Assembly (NCBI GenBank): GCA_964019055.1
Contig: OZ025206.1
Location: 9,340,486-9,404,485 of the forward strand
Direction of reading: 5' to 3'
Source: Anthopleura xanthogrammica
Lineage: Eukaryota > Cnidaria > Anthozoa > Actiniaria > Actiniidae
Length of the DNA: 64,000 nt
Positions 10,318 through 25,000 of the stretch are shown here, piece after piece (within the stretch, counting starts at the first letter, position 1; every line of letters begins with the position of its first letter). Position numbers and translations under genes: made by a program. The notes beneath the pieces were generated by a model. It saw only the letters and a list, made by a program, of their open reading frames with translations, did not search any database and was not told the origin of the DNA.

Positions 10318-13039
10318 AACTCTTTGTTGTGCTTCAATTTTGAAACATGCATCTTGCAGTCTTGCAAGGTCTTGCTTTTGACAAAATTCAATGGAATAAT
10401 TGATTACCTGTAAAATGTCTATAGCTGGATCATGGAGTGAGGGAATCACATTTTCCAGTGATTGTACTGGCCATTTAGGAAAAGTTGTCTTGTAATCTGG
10501 CAGTTCTGATACGCCAGGCCAGATATCATTGTCTGGTGTCCCAAGAGTTCTGCAACAGTTAAGCCATTGTATGAGAAAATTTGGAACATAAATAAACAAT
10601 GAAAAAACCATAATGAAATAACCAAGTTCTAACACCTGCTCTGATTGGTTAAAATGCCATTTTAGATAAGAGTACCTAAAACACTCCCATCATTTTTTTC
10701 TGTGAGCAGCAAAAGAGTAATAATTTTCACTTTGAATTTGAACTCTCACAGAAAAAATAAAGCAGCATTTTTATGCACTTGTTATTTTATAAAATAATGT
10801 TGTTTTACTATAGATACTAATAGATACTATAACACTTGAGATGCTGAGAGAACACTTGAGAAACTGAAAAAATACTCTGCTACCGGGTAGCAGGAAGTGT
10901 TCTTTCACCATCCTCCATGTTTGTATTAGAGTCTCTAAAATGGAAAACTGCTTTATATTTTGCAATTTTTCTAGTATCAGCCCTTGTTCAAAACAACATG
11001 CATATGTAGGACTCAGACAGGGGTGTAGCGAGTACCCAGGATCTGGGGGGCACCTAGAATAAGAACATAAAATTTAAGGTGGGTGTGGGACCCAGAATAA
11101 AAAAAACACAAAACAATTATCTAATTTACCAAAAATTTGGGGGAGGGGAGGCACATGCCCACCTATTACATTGACATCATCTCATCATCTATCAAACAAA
11201 CAAAAAAACACCTTGTTATGCCACTGATAGGACACATACCTGAATATTCTAAATAACTGGTCAATTTCAGAATCTCCAGGGAACAGTGCTCTTCTTGTTA
11301 TCTGGTACAAAACAAGCAAGATTGATATGATCATTATAATTAAAAGCTTCAAAGAAATATCTCTCAGATAAACAAAGAAAAGCAAAGTTTGAGGTTGTCA
11401 TTCAATTCGTTTTCCACAAGAGACATGTCTATCCAGAGAACAGATTACAGAAACTCAAATGAATGGATCTGTATGTAGAATAGCTATTCAACAACATGGC
11501 TCTGGAACATAATAACTAGATGTATGTTCATATTATAAGCATGTACGCGTAAAAGCTTTACCATTAATTTACAATTACCATTTCAGAAAATATGCAACCA
11601 ATACTCCACACATCTACAGGAGTTGAATAATAGCGACATCCCAGCAATATTTCAGGTGCTCTGTACCATAGCGTGACCACCTCATGAGTATATGATCTCA
11701 CTGGAACACCAATTGCTCTAGCCAAACCAAAATCTGCCAATTTGATTGAGCCGTTCTTGTCTATCAAGAGATTTTGTGGCTTCAGATCTCGATGGAGTAT
11801 TCGGTGTGAATGGCAGAATGCTATCCCATTGAGCAACTGGTATAAATAACTCTGGCAATTATAAAATTATACCAAAATGAGAGTTTATTTAATATACATT
11901 GCATATTGCATATGCATTTGCATAAAAGTTGATAGCAAATTTAGAAGACAAACTGAAATTGTTGGAGCTTACTTTTACAAGAGGTATTTGCATACCACTA
12001 GCAGGCAATGAGTCCAGATACTTCTTAAGGTCTTGGTTTAAGAATTCAAAGACTAAATAAAGGCTGTTGGAACTTTGGACAACATCAAGCAAACTGAAAA
12101 TTGATATGATAAAGGAACAAAAAAAAATATCTTAACTCTACTTCTAAGCAATGGTGTAAAATTTTGCTTTTATTACATTTCTATTTCTATTTATTACCTG
12201 GTAAGTTAATACACAATATTTGATTGAGATTAGACGTCTGTTCCACAATAAGCAGGCACAAAAATATTCATTTTAAGTCTATATCAATACTTATACAATG
12301 CAAATTTGCAGATTCCTCAATAATGTATAAATATAAGTACAATTTACCCAATGAACAGAAATGTTTAGCAATATATGAGTTCCATATAGAAAAATTATCT
12401 AAATGATATCAAATAAGCTAATTAACTTCAATATTTCCTTGGGAGTAACCGTGTCAAGAGAACTCACCTGACTACATTGGGATGCGATAATTCTTTTAAA
12501 AGTGAAATTTCTCTTATGGCTGTGCTAGGGACGCCTTCTGATTCCCTAGAGTAAGGCAAATACTCAAATTACTCTCATTTAATAGTGATAAATCATCTTT
12601 AATTTCAAGAAGTTTTTCCTTACGTCACCCCCAACATGGCAGTCATTTCTTTGTTCAAGGTCAATGTTATACACGTTAGCAAAATGCACGACTATGTTGA
12701 GGCATAGATCCAAAGAGATGTATCAAAATGTTGAGTAAATATTTCAACAGCTAAAGCATATGTTTTATTTGTTAAGAATGAAATTCCAAAGTAAAATTTT
12801 AAAGAAAATTAGCCAGTATCAAAACCAAAGCTTATCAAGCACAACAAAGAACCACGGGACTCAGTCGGTTAGCTAACACATAAGCTCACATTCATAACGA
12901 AAACTTACGAATCAAGTCTTATTCTTTTCAAGGCAACCATTCCCCCATTAATTTTGTCTTTTGCTTTGTAGACGACTCCATATGTACCCTCTCCAATTTT
13001 TTCAATTCTTTCAAAATTCTCCATGGGATTAGACATCAT
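10318..13039 (-). CDS. CDK2: Cyclin-dependent kinase 2 (terminal exon not found)
   Basis: Six minus-strand exons: 13024..12909, 12545..12468, 12093..11973, 11851..11579, 11301..11240, 10549..10408 (792 bp, 264 codons, phase 0). An in-frame upstream ATG at 13039 would add MMSNP. Visible features: [11 protein letters not shown] glycine loop with the inhibitory Thr/Tyr pair, the cyclin-binding PSTAIRE helix, HRDLKPQN catalytic loop, DFGLARA, and the T-loop [14 protein letters not shown]. The segment [15 protein letters not shown] with WPGV distinguishes CDK2 from CDK1. The enzyme pairs with cyclins E/A to drive S phase. After the last exon the expected subdomain XI (the YDP...R motif and C-terminal helix, about 34 residues) is not seen. 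Reading through the donor adds 30 unrelated residues to a stop at 10315-10317. The upstream DNA has E2F-type sites. Confidence 0.93.
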
Positions 13040-13084
13040 TCCCTGGAAGAGAGCACATTACATACTTGGTAACGCAAACAGAGC

Positions 13085-13160
13085 CTTCGTGCGCGCCAAA
13101 CTATTGTTGGACTGATTGGTTGATTTTTCGCGCCAAATAAATTCTTTATTTTGATTGGTC
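13085..13160. promoter_or_regulatory. E2F-type and CCAAT-box sites, CDK2 promoter
   Basis: Upstream of the CDK2 start lie GCGCGCCAAA (13091-13100) and the near-palindromic TTTTTCGCGCCAAA (13124-13137). Both match the E2F consensus TTTSGCGC. Inverted CCAAT boxes (ATTGG) are at 13115-13119 and 13154-13158. This is the classic layout of a cell-cycle promoter; function is inferred. Confidence 0.6.
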
Positions 13161-13704
13161 AAAAACATGAAACGCCCGCAAGTTTTTTATAATATGAGTC
13201 AGCGGAAAGCGGAACTGCCGAGGACCTTCGAAGACCTTCGCGTTGGGTCGTGTTTTCCTCGTATTACATATTTAGGGATGGCTCTCATCTAAGAAATACT
13301 GTTTTATCGAGTAGTTTTTCTTGTGGATAAACGGCATTTTTTGTAAGAATAGAGTAAGATGATGTGTGTGACTACGAGAGTTTTTTTGATGGACAATGTT
13401 ATGAAAATAAGAAGCTAGTTTCTTGGAATTTTCGATGTACCTGGAGCTTTAATATATTTATTCATTACTAGCAAAACTGTAATATTCTATCTCTACCATA
13501 TGATATACGAAGATTTTGCTGCAAAAGGGTTCATGTTAAAATGAGAAAAAACCTTAATACTTAAACCTTTGTTTAGGATTTTACTGTAATAGTTATAGGG
13601 GATTTGGGTAATGGAAGATTACAAAAAGCAAATAAATCAAAAACGACTAGAATATCTACCGGTAGTCGTTAACATATATTTTCGAGAAAAATTATTGGTA
13701 TCGA

Positions 13705-13989
13705 TGACGCAAATCGGTAACAGCTGTTTGAATAACGACAAAAATGAGCCAATCAGCGTGAAAAGCAGAGTCGAAATCACCATATTTGGTCATGACAGAC
13801 AGGTAACTGACGTAATGGTGATGTAAGGAGTAAAGATTTATTATGTGCAGGGTGTAGGCCTCCCCGAAGCTTTAGAAGCAACGCTTGTGACGCAAAGGTG
13901 ACGCGTTGATGTCTTGTTCGAACTAGAAGCAAGAAACACAACGACACACTGGCTGCGTAAAGAAATAAGGTGACGTAGAAGTGACGTAG
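13705..13989. promoter_or_regulatory. Cluster of CRE-like TGACGY sites upstream of CREB
   Basis: Six TGACG-core sites occur within 285 bp: TGACGCAA 13705, TGACGTAA 13808, TGACGCAA 13888, TGACGCGT 13899, TGACGTAG 13971 and TGACGTAG 13982. They lie 260-550 bp before the CREB start codon. CREB-family genes in vertebrates are known to be controlled by CREs in their own promoters; autoregulation here is inferred. Confidence 0.5.
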
Positions 13990-14250
13990 CATTAAGTTTC
14001 ATTTTCTTCCTTTTCGTAGCAATTACCAGATAGATTTTGGTGTTCAATGATCAAGTATTTTGTGGTGATTTCACCCTTGTCTTCCCCCACATAGGATTTC
14101 GAGTTTGCTGTCTTTGTTCTTGTTGATTACAATGTGGCTTTCATTCGGTTTAGGTTTTTCAGTTGACTCGAACGTTCATAGACAGTTCGCCTCTCTTGTG
14201 CCTTGGTTTGTAATAGTTGTCTCGGCCAAGCAATCCGAGAATAAAAGGAC

Positions 14251-16983
14251 ATGGAACAAATCGAAGATCATACTCAAGTAACCGAAATTGAAAATGGCAA
14301 TGCAATAAGCCAAAGTCAAGGAAATGCTATTCAGCAAAACTCTTCGCAAGGGATCCAAGGACAGTCAGTCATACAACAGAATCAGCAATCAGTCATTCAG
14401 AGTTCTCAATCCGCTGTGCATGGTATGCAACTCCAGATGAACCAACAAGGAGTACAGGTCCAAGGTGTTCCTGACTCAGATGAAGGGTCGATGGACGATG
14501 ATAGCAAGAAGCGAAGAGATATTCTCTCAAGAAGGCCATCTTACAGGTCAGTACTTTTCCTTGTTTCAGAGTCTCTTGTCATGTTTTCTTAGTCGTGTGG
14601 AAGTTGTATAACTTTAATAAGCTTATAGGTCTCTTGTGACTTGTAAAGCATGATGTTTTATTTAGACAGTCATTGATGGAAGGACTTTTCAGTTTCGATT
14701 TTTCTTTTTACTACGCGGCTGACGTGATATATTGCGCCAAAAAGCAAGAGTGACGAGATAAGCGTTTACGACATATCCTTTTCTTTTTGTGATGTAAACG
14801 TCATACATAAGCTAAAGCCATTCAACCGATTTGAAAAACAGAGAAAAGTTTGTTTCACATTTTGTATCAGAGACCAGAAAAGTAAGTGATGTTAATGAAC
14901 GGTTTCAGTAGCAGTATGCATTTAGATTATTCAGATGTAGATCAAGAGTTTTGTTTGAAGACCTTTGTAAACAACACTGTGATTCAGTTTGACAGAAGCA
15001 ATATTTTTGATCAATTTTTCACTTGTGTCAATTTAATTATCTTTTTTCTTCCTGTGATTATCAATTTCTTATGAAATATTATTCCTTTTCTTGCAGAAAA
15101 ATTTTTAACGACCTTTCGAGTTCAGATAGCCCCAGTAAAATCGAGACAATCCAGGAGGATAGCTTGGAAAGTTCTGATCAAAATATATCTGCGATTTCGA
15201 CGACAGCAATCAGTTATCAACAGGGTTCTCAAACTGTGACAATCCCTGGAACAATTCAGATTGTCACAAGTGGTGGTGAAGCTGTACAAGGTCTCCAGGC
15301 TATGCCCATTTCTGCAGCAACTGCAGGACAAGCAACAGTGGTACAATATCAGCCTCAACAGGTCAGTGCTGCATGAGTTTGTACGACTAATAATCCCTTT
15401 ACAACATCATTCTCAGTGCAGCTCAACTGATTAGAAGACAAAACAGTTTTAATCTTTTGAGATTTGAAACTCATTGTTTTGTCCTCTGAATTGAACTTGT
15501 TTGGGAATTGCTGAAAGGGGTCTATATACATGATAAGATACACATCATACTTACAACACTTATTATTATACATTTTACTCACTATCTCGCTTCTGATTGG
15601 CCAAGAGCTCTCAGACAATCCCTGATATCGTGTGAACTCGACATGATAAATGTATTATCTAAAACCTACAGATAATTATGGCTTCGGCAGATAACACGGT
15701 CTTGGTCTTGATAATTTACGATATCATGCTCAACCTCATCCAATAATTGTTTTATTATACATTTTGTATAATATCATTGTACAATATCATGCTCAACCTC
15801 ATCCAATAATTGTTTTATTATACATTTTGTAAACTAAGAATAAAGATTTAATTCTGCTTTCGAAAAAATAGCAAACATACTTCCATTTTCATAATTGTGA
15901 CCTTTGAACTCAACATGATAAATGTATTATCTGTAGGTAAAACCTACAAATAATACATTTATCATGCCAAGTTGACACGATATCAGGGATTGGCTGAGGG
16001 CTCTTGGCCAATCAGAAGTTAGTTTACAAAATGTATAGTAAAACAATTATTGAATTCGGTTTTCATGTGATATCACTAATTTATTATCAAGATCTTGGCA
16101 GATAACACAGCCTTAGTCTTGGTAATTAATGATATCATACTCAACCTCATCCAATAAAATGTTTAATATCCAGTTTGTGATTTTTCCCCTTTAGCAGAAC
16201 TTCTAAATCAAAAGTTAATCTTAAGAGACACCCATAGGAACGTCCCCCCTCCCTAGATAGGACTTAAACAAAAAGTCACTCCCCCCACTCCAGTATATTA
16301 GCTTGATCAGTACATTAAAAGCACTGGACATACATGCTGAATTGTTTTATTTTTTCTTTAGGACGGCCAGCAATACATTTATACAGCTACCCCAGGAGAG
16401 GTACAGGTTGGTTTTAAATGCAATATATATTTGAGACCAGAAAATCAGAACGTATATGGTTGTTCTTGGTGCTCAATTAATCATGATCATAAAGACTTGC
16501 AAGCTGTGAAACAGAACATTGATGATTGGTTATTTATTTTTAGGTTCAAGTCGGCAATACTGGTACTACTATGTATACGATACCAGCTGGTCAACAACAA
16601 TATATCAGAACAGGCCAGATTCAGCAGGGTTTAGTACTAAATCAAAATGCAATGTCTCCGAATAACCAACAGGTTGTAGCAGAGGAAGCTACGAGAAAAC
16701 GAGAAATGCGACTAATGAAAAACAGGTTAGTTATTGCAATATTGACTTCTTGTATTTAATTAGTAACTTTAGAAATGCTTCACTTTTCTCTCTCGCATTT
16801 GCTCATATTAAAAAAAATTATTTCATCTTCTTTAACAGGGAAGCTGCAAAAGAATGCAGGAGAAAGAAAAAAGAATATGTGAAATGTCTGGAAAACAGAG
16901 TAGCTGTCCTCGAAAACCAGAATAAGACTTTGATAGAAGAACTCAAAGCTCTCAAGGATCTTTATTGTCATAAATCTGAGTAG
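14251..16983 (+). CDS. CREB: CREB/CREM/ATF1-family bZIP transcription factor
   Basis: Five exons: 14251..14546, 15097..15361, 16362..16406, 16544..16725, 16839..16983 (933 bp, 310 aa). The ATG at 14251 opens the frame. Residues 1-75 are Gln-rich. The kinase-inducible domain spans about 84-107 and keeps the PKA site RRPSYRKIFNDL (Ser97, equivalent to vertebrate CREB Ser133), the CBP/p300-binding switch. A second Gln/Thr-rich region (about 125-245) is the constitutive activation domain. The C-terminal 58 residues are the bZIP: basic region MKNREAAKECRRKKK and a leucine zipper ending in KALKDLYCHKSE, almost identical to vertebrate CREB1. It binds CREs in the nucleus and activates cAMP-responsive genes. 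The 45-bp third exon is a multiple of three and could be skipped without a frame change. A candidate poly(A) signal is at about 18000. Confidence 0.97.
15384..15527. mobile_element. Degenerate foldback, related to 47591-47730
   Basis: Arms containing GCAGCTCAACT...GACAAAACAG and the reverse complement of TTGTTTTGTCCTCTGAATTG pair across an AT-rich centre. The right end AAAGGGGTCTATA matches the end of the element at 47591-47730. It lies in CREB intron 2. Confidence 0.55.
15560..16175. repeat. Nested inverted dispersed repeat in CREB intron 2
   Basis: CTTCTGATTGGCCAAGAGCT at about 15590 recurs inverted near 16005 (GCTCTTGGCCAATCAGAAG), and GACATGATAAATGTATTATC recurs at 15641 and 15919. A block ending CAACCTCATCCAATAATTG appears at about 15733, 15793 and, partly, 16143. 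The arrangement looks like two overlapping element copies. The same family occurs at 6150-6480. Confidence 0.65.
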
Positions 16984-17538
16984 TTTGAAATTAGATTGTT
17001 TTGTTAAATTAATGTTGCACAAGGTCACTCTTGTTTTATATAAGTTTCACTATTTATAAAGGCTTTGTTTTAGCAGAGCAGCAATCTAGTCTTTAAAGAC
17101 ATGTATTGCATAAAGTTTTTACTTGTATTGTATAATGATTTTGGAACTTTTATGTTTTCTAAGAAAAGATTTGAACAACAGCTAATAAGTATATATCCAT
17201 GCATATATTTTGTACATATTAAATTGCGAAGTAAAATATTATTGTTTTTGGCCAGTATCAAATAGCCATGCATGCTAGATTTATTTTATCTTTACTTATG
17301 CTAGGTCTACTTAAATGCAAATAGTATAGTTTTAAACCTATACTCCACATATTTTAGAGTATCATTCATCATTGTGGAAGGTGTAACCTTAAATCTAGTT
17401 AATTAATTCTGAGTTTGATCTTTGTGTACATTTTTTCACTTCAAAATTCACTGTATAGCATTTATTGATTCATTTCTAATACAGACATAGGACTTCTTTT
17501 CATTGTATATGAAAAGAAATATACTGGAACTTTTAAGA

Positions 17539-17699
17539 GCATGGGCTTTAATCACACGATGGCCATGTTTATTCCCATGAGAGCAAAAACCTTTGTTTGG
17601 AACGCTCTGAAACACCTCAAAGCAAGGGCAAGGGTACACAAGGGACTTAAAACCCATTGTTTTAACCAAAAAGGCTGCCGTGTGATAAAAGCCCATTGC
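17539..17699. mobile_element. Foldback element in CREB 3' region
   Basis: Inverted arms GCATGGGCTTTAATCACACG (left) and CGTGTGATAAAAGCCCATTGC (right, ending 17699) flank about 110 bp. It is downstream of the CREB stop and upstream of the likely poly(A) signal near 18000, so it may be transcribed as 3' UTR. Confidence 0.65.
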
Positions 17700-18120
17700 A
17701 TTGAAAGCAATTTTATGTGTGGTAATTGACATTAAAAATGTTAGTTCCAAAGTTTTCTGTGTAATAAATATTGCACATTTATTGCAGCTTGGAAAATAGC
17801 CTCTAGAGATGCTCGTTACGTGCACACATATAAGCAAACTTTGACTTTTAAGATTTTCTTAATAATGGTGGCAATGACAATTTAACTAAGCTTGGTCAAT
17901 ATTAGTGTAGAATAGTTAAGAATTGTAACTATTAGTGCCATCTGATTGAAAGGCTCTGATCAGGTTATGATTTGATGATTCAAAGAAATGCAAAAATTAA
18001 ATAAAGATTTATATGTACTTGCATGAAATGGAGTAATGGTCATTTGTATTTCTTCTAAAAACTCTTTCTCAGGACAACGATTCCCCTAAGATGTAATGAT
18101 TACATTTACTTAGGGGAGGA

Positions 18121-18133
18121 GGGGGGGGGGGGG
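18121..18133. repeat. Poly-G tract
   Basis: A run of 13 G within a G-rich stretch about 60 bp upstream of the C2orf76-like start codon. See the finding on homopolymer G/C tracts. Confidence 0.9.
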
Positions 18134-18185
18134 TTTGTGAGGGTAGGATTATTTGGTAAATATCACTCGTGGGTTCCCTGTGTAA

Positions 18186-20768
<2,583 letters not shown>

Positions 20769-21984
20769 ACACATAAGAACATTTAATACATCAAACAACA
20801 TCAGATCATGTACTTGCTTGCATGTACACCATACTACCTTTACTTACCACTTCAAATAGCCCCTAGTCCAGCAAAAAAAAAAAACCCTAGGGGAGTAGTT
20901 AGAGAAAGTATTTGGTATATAAATATACCAATATGAATATATATACACCAAGCAAAAGATCAGAGGTAGGCATGCACTATCTGAATGGATTTTAGGCACC
21001 ACGTACACCATTGATATTTCAAGGTATGGATCTGCCAGTGCTTCATGCCAATTCAAGTCAAAAATTCACAGCAATAATATTTGCTTCAGCTTATAGGACA
21101 GAAAATAAGAAAACAAAATCACTGATTTCTTTAAATAGATAGCTTAATAATTTTCAAGTTTCAGTAACCAAGACAAATTAACTCCAGGCATTTTTTCCCA
21201 ACTGTAATTTATGAGGTAGGCAATTTCATGGGCTTCCTGTGGAAAATTCAAGATTTGAAGAAAGAAAACCACCAATTTTGCACAATAGTTGTGCTTACAT
21301 TTAATATCTAACATTATAGTTGCAAAAAAAGGGGATAGGGGAGATGTCAAAAAAGCAACAGCGCATGCAAGAAAGACGAGCCAAACACCTTTATTGATAG
21401 AATCAAATACATGTATATTTATTTTTTAATGACAAATTTTTGGATGTAGATTTTGCTTTGTTATTGTCGGGAAAAAATTGAAAAATTAATAAATAAATTA
21501 AAAATTCAAACGCCTTTGAATATGAATGTGGTCATCACTTTCAATTAAGTGGCTGTCCAGTCATGGCAAAATTTTGTGGGACGTGGGATTTGGGACAAAA
21601 ATAGTGCGTGATTCGGGATCTGGACCCCCCCTTCCAGACCCTGACTCGTGTGATGATATATCATAAGCAGCAGAAGGAAATAGAAACTGGGGGGCTGTAA
21701 TCACCAAGGAAAGAAAAAAAACTGGGGAAGGCTTTACTGGACTGCAAACAAACTCTAAAAAGCTTGGTATTAGAAAATTAATGAAAATTAGTTTGAATAA
21801 ATGAAATATAATTTTTTGCTTTCCAGTTACAGTCATGTGATTATTAGCTGCAAAGGGCCTATTGATGCACTCGCCTGCTGTTGCTCGATCCCATGATCCC
21901 GAGTCCGTCCGTCCGATTCCAGCGCTGCACTGCACCTCGCGCTCTACATTCTGCACCAGTCTTCCCGCGAACAAACATTCCAAT
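20769..21984. other. Intergenic, no gene seen
   Basis: Between the C2orf76-like stop and ORC4. Contains an A-tract at 20872-20884, a short CCCTAG inverted repeat around it, and a fragment of the CGTGATTCG-type repeat near 21600. The GC-rich part at 21870-21980 is the likely ORC4 promoter. Confidence 0.5.
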
Positions 21985-22008
21985 ATGGCGGCTAATTTGA
22001 GTTTGTGA
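21981..22008 (+). promoter_or_regulatory. YY1-like site overlapping a 7-codon upstream ORF of ORC4
   Basis: CAATATGGCGGC matches the YY1 core AANATGGCGGC found at start sites of many housekeeping genes. Its ATG (21985) opens a 7-codon frame ending in TGA at 22006-22008, 42 bp before the ORC4 ATG. If transcription starts upstream, this is a uORF. Confidence 0.4.
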
Positions 22009-22049
22009 GTTTGAAGGATCGTAAAATTTGTCATGATCAAACTGAAATA

Positions 22050-25000
22050 ATGAAAGGCCAAAAGAGTAGAAGAAGTACTCAGAATATTAAAAATGAAAAG
22101 ATAGCCCCTGAGGATATACTGGAAGCATTAGATATCGTACGTGGTCGTTTGTTCAGGGGTGATATACCACACAGTCTGCATGGAGTTGATGACAGTGCCT
22201 CGTAAGTCTTCCACATTCAACTACATTAAACTTGAGGTTTTTCTTTTTGTTCCGCTAAAGATGCCTATTAATTCAATGTTTTTCCAGACAACTTAAAAGT
22301 CTAGTCAGCAGATGTGCAGAGTATGGTGAAAGCAATTCTGTCCTGTTAGTTGGACCAAGAGGAAGTGGAAAGTCTTTGGTAAAGCTTAGGGTTATTTAGT
22401 GAATATTAATGTCCAATATTAATTAACCTAAATATGTATTTTTATGAATCTTAAGGAATTCTAAAAAGGGGGCTTTGAATATTAGAATTGCATTTTAGCA
22501 CATCACGGTGCTCAAAAAAAATTACAGCTGATGCAGGGACATATGTAGGGGACCCCTGTCCACACCTCTGCCCCAATCCTGACAAAGAGAATTGGGAAAA
22601 TACCTTGTAAATGCTGGAAAGAACAACTTTAATTATTTCTGGGGGGCATGTCGATATCACTGAATTAGATTCAGGAAGTTTTTACCAAGGGGGGGGGGGG
22701 GGGGGGGGTGTATGATGGCAATGAAATTAGTAAAGCCTAATTCTAGTTAGCCACCATTCTCTCACTGTCTGGCACCTAGCTAATCTAAATTGTAGGGGGG
22801 TTCAACCCTGACATCCATCCCTCCCCTTAGATAGACATGAAAGGCAAGGATCATGGTTTACTAGATAGAGGATGCTGCACACCCCCCATCCATCACCCCC
22901 CCCCCCCCTTCCCTGTCTCATTTAAGGATATTTAAATCTACAGCTCCGAAGATTGTGGAGCAAACTTTAACTAGAATTTTGGTTTAGCAGGCAGTGCTCC
23001 TATCAACTTTTTGTATTTTAAATATAGTATATACTTTACTCTAATGCTGTAAGTAGTGATTATAATATTCATCTTCATCTGCAGGTCTTAAAAACAGTAG
23101 TGGATGACCTATGCAAGTCAAAAAAATTGAAACAAAATATTTTGCAGGTTTATTTGAATGGTATGCACCAAAGTACACCAGTCCTGTAACTTCATAATGA
23201 AAGGATGATGGTTGGTCATTAAATAGTAGTACCTCACAAAAAAAACGCAGAAAATTAAAGTTCTAGGACCTTGACTGGAATCAAAGTTGGGCTACACACA
23301 GGCTATCAAAGTCCTTGAGTATTGATATTTTCAGTATAGGCTTTTCTTAATATTAATGCATGACATCCTTAGCCTCACATTCATGCAGCTCTGGCCACAT
23401 TTAATGTATTTGCATACTTCCATGCACAGGCCAAACTAGCGTTTACATGCCTTAGGCCCAGTTTAGACATCAAAGTTCACATGTGCCGAGTCTAATGCAA
23501 ATGAGCAAAACCTATTGTTTGACTTCATTTGCATTATTTAGATTCAGCACATGTGAAATTTTACATCTAAACCAGGACTTATTGGGTAAAATCACCTCCT
23601 TGCATTGATATCTGTCAGTTTAACTTGGTTTTCAAATGTACAACAGCCAGTGTATATGAAAGTATATGCATGAATGTGAGGCTAAGCATTTCATGCATAA
23701 AATTTATTTATTTAATATTATTAGAAAGGCCTATAGAAAGGACAGACAAAAGAAGAGTGACAATGAATACAAGTCTCACACTCCACTATTTCAAATGCAA
23801 ATGGGTAGTACAAAGTGCAGTGCAGATCAAGTATTGAATATCCAAGTACTATTATTTAATGGTCAACATCTTTCATCATTCACACAGTTATTTGTCAGAT
23901 AAATCTCATAAACAAAAATAATTACCAGCTATTATTTGATGTATCATATTCTGGAATTACATAGGTCTTGTACATACTGATGACCGACTGGCTATGATGG
24001 ACATAACAAGGCAGTTACAGCTGGAAAATACCGTTGGTGACAGAGTATTTGTATGTAAATTATTGTTTTCAATTAAAGCTTAAGGGAGTGGTGATCAGAA
24101 CTTCCATTAGTAAGTTCTTTGATGTTACTTTATTTTCCAGGGGTCATCTGCAGAAAACCTTGCATTTTTGTTGGACTGTTTAAAGAGTGGTAAGAAATGA
24201 TTTTAGCTTGATGATAATCTTATCAGTATTATATATTTAGAAGACAAGTCCTTTCAATTGTTGGTTTTGTTTCATTTTTTAGATGATAATAACTCAAATT
24301 TATGTACATTTTTCTCAGGTGGACATGAGAGTCTTTCCATTCTCTTTGTCTTGGATGAATTTGACTTATTTGTCCATCACAAAAACCAGACATTGTTGTA
24401 TAATCTGTTTGATGTCTCACAATCAGCACAAACACCCATTTGTGTAGTTGGTTTGAGTTGTAGATTGGTGAGTGTTTCATTTGAATATTCTCTTGACCTT
24501 TAATGTACTATTTAGACCAGTCTTCCTTGACAAAATCATGGTTGCCACAATAATTGAATTATAAAATATCCTGACTTTTCCCTGACTAAAGCATGATTTT
24601 CCCTGACCCAATATATAAACCTTCATAAACCAGCTAGGAGGGACCATGCTTTTTCAAGTACTGTGTGAACAACAAAATTCCCTGACTTTTGCTCAAAATC
24701 TATTAATATTTTCCTCACTGAAAGTAGAATTCCCTGACTTTTCCGTGACCTTGAAAAAAACATTTTTTCTGACTTTTCCCTGACCTGGGGCAACCATGAA
24801 AATGGAAGTTGAATTCATGGATTATAGGATGAAAAAAGTTGAATTCAAGGATCCATGTTGATGACAAAAGGGTCTTATAATCCTTGAAATTTTGATTAAA
24901 GAATTGTGTCCTTTTATGCAACAGGATGTTGTTGAATTACTAGAAAAGAGGGTCAAGTCAAGATTTTCACATCGTCAAATTCATTTGTTTAACTCCACTT

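Noticed and set aside
11889..12092. CDK2 frame continuing past 11973 as coding
   Set aside because: The sequence after AAA at 11973 is a GTAAGC donor and an AT-rich intron; homology resumes at 11851.
17448..17837. Minus-strand 129-codon frame downstream of CREB
   Set aside because: It overlaps the foldback at 17539-17699 and shows no family motifs or splice support.
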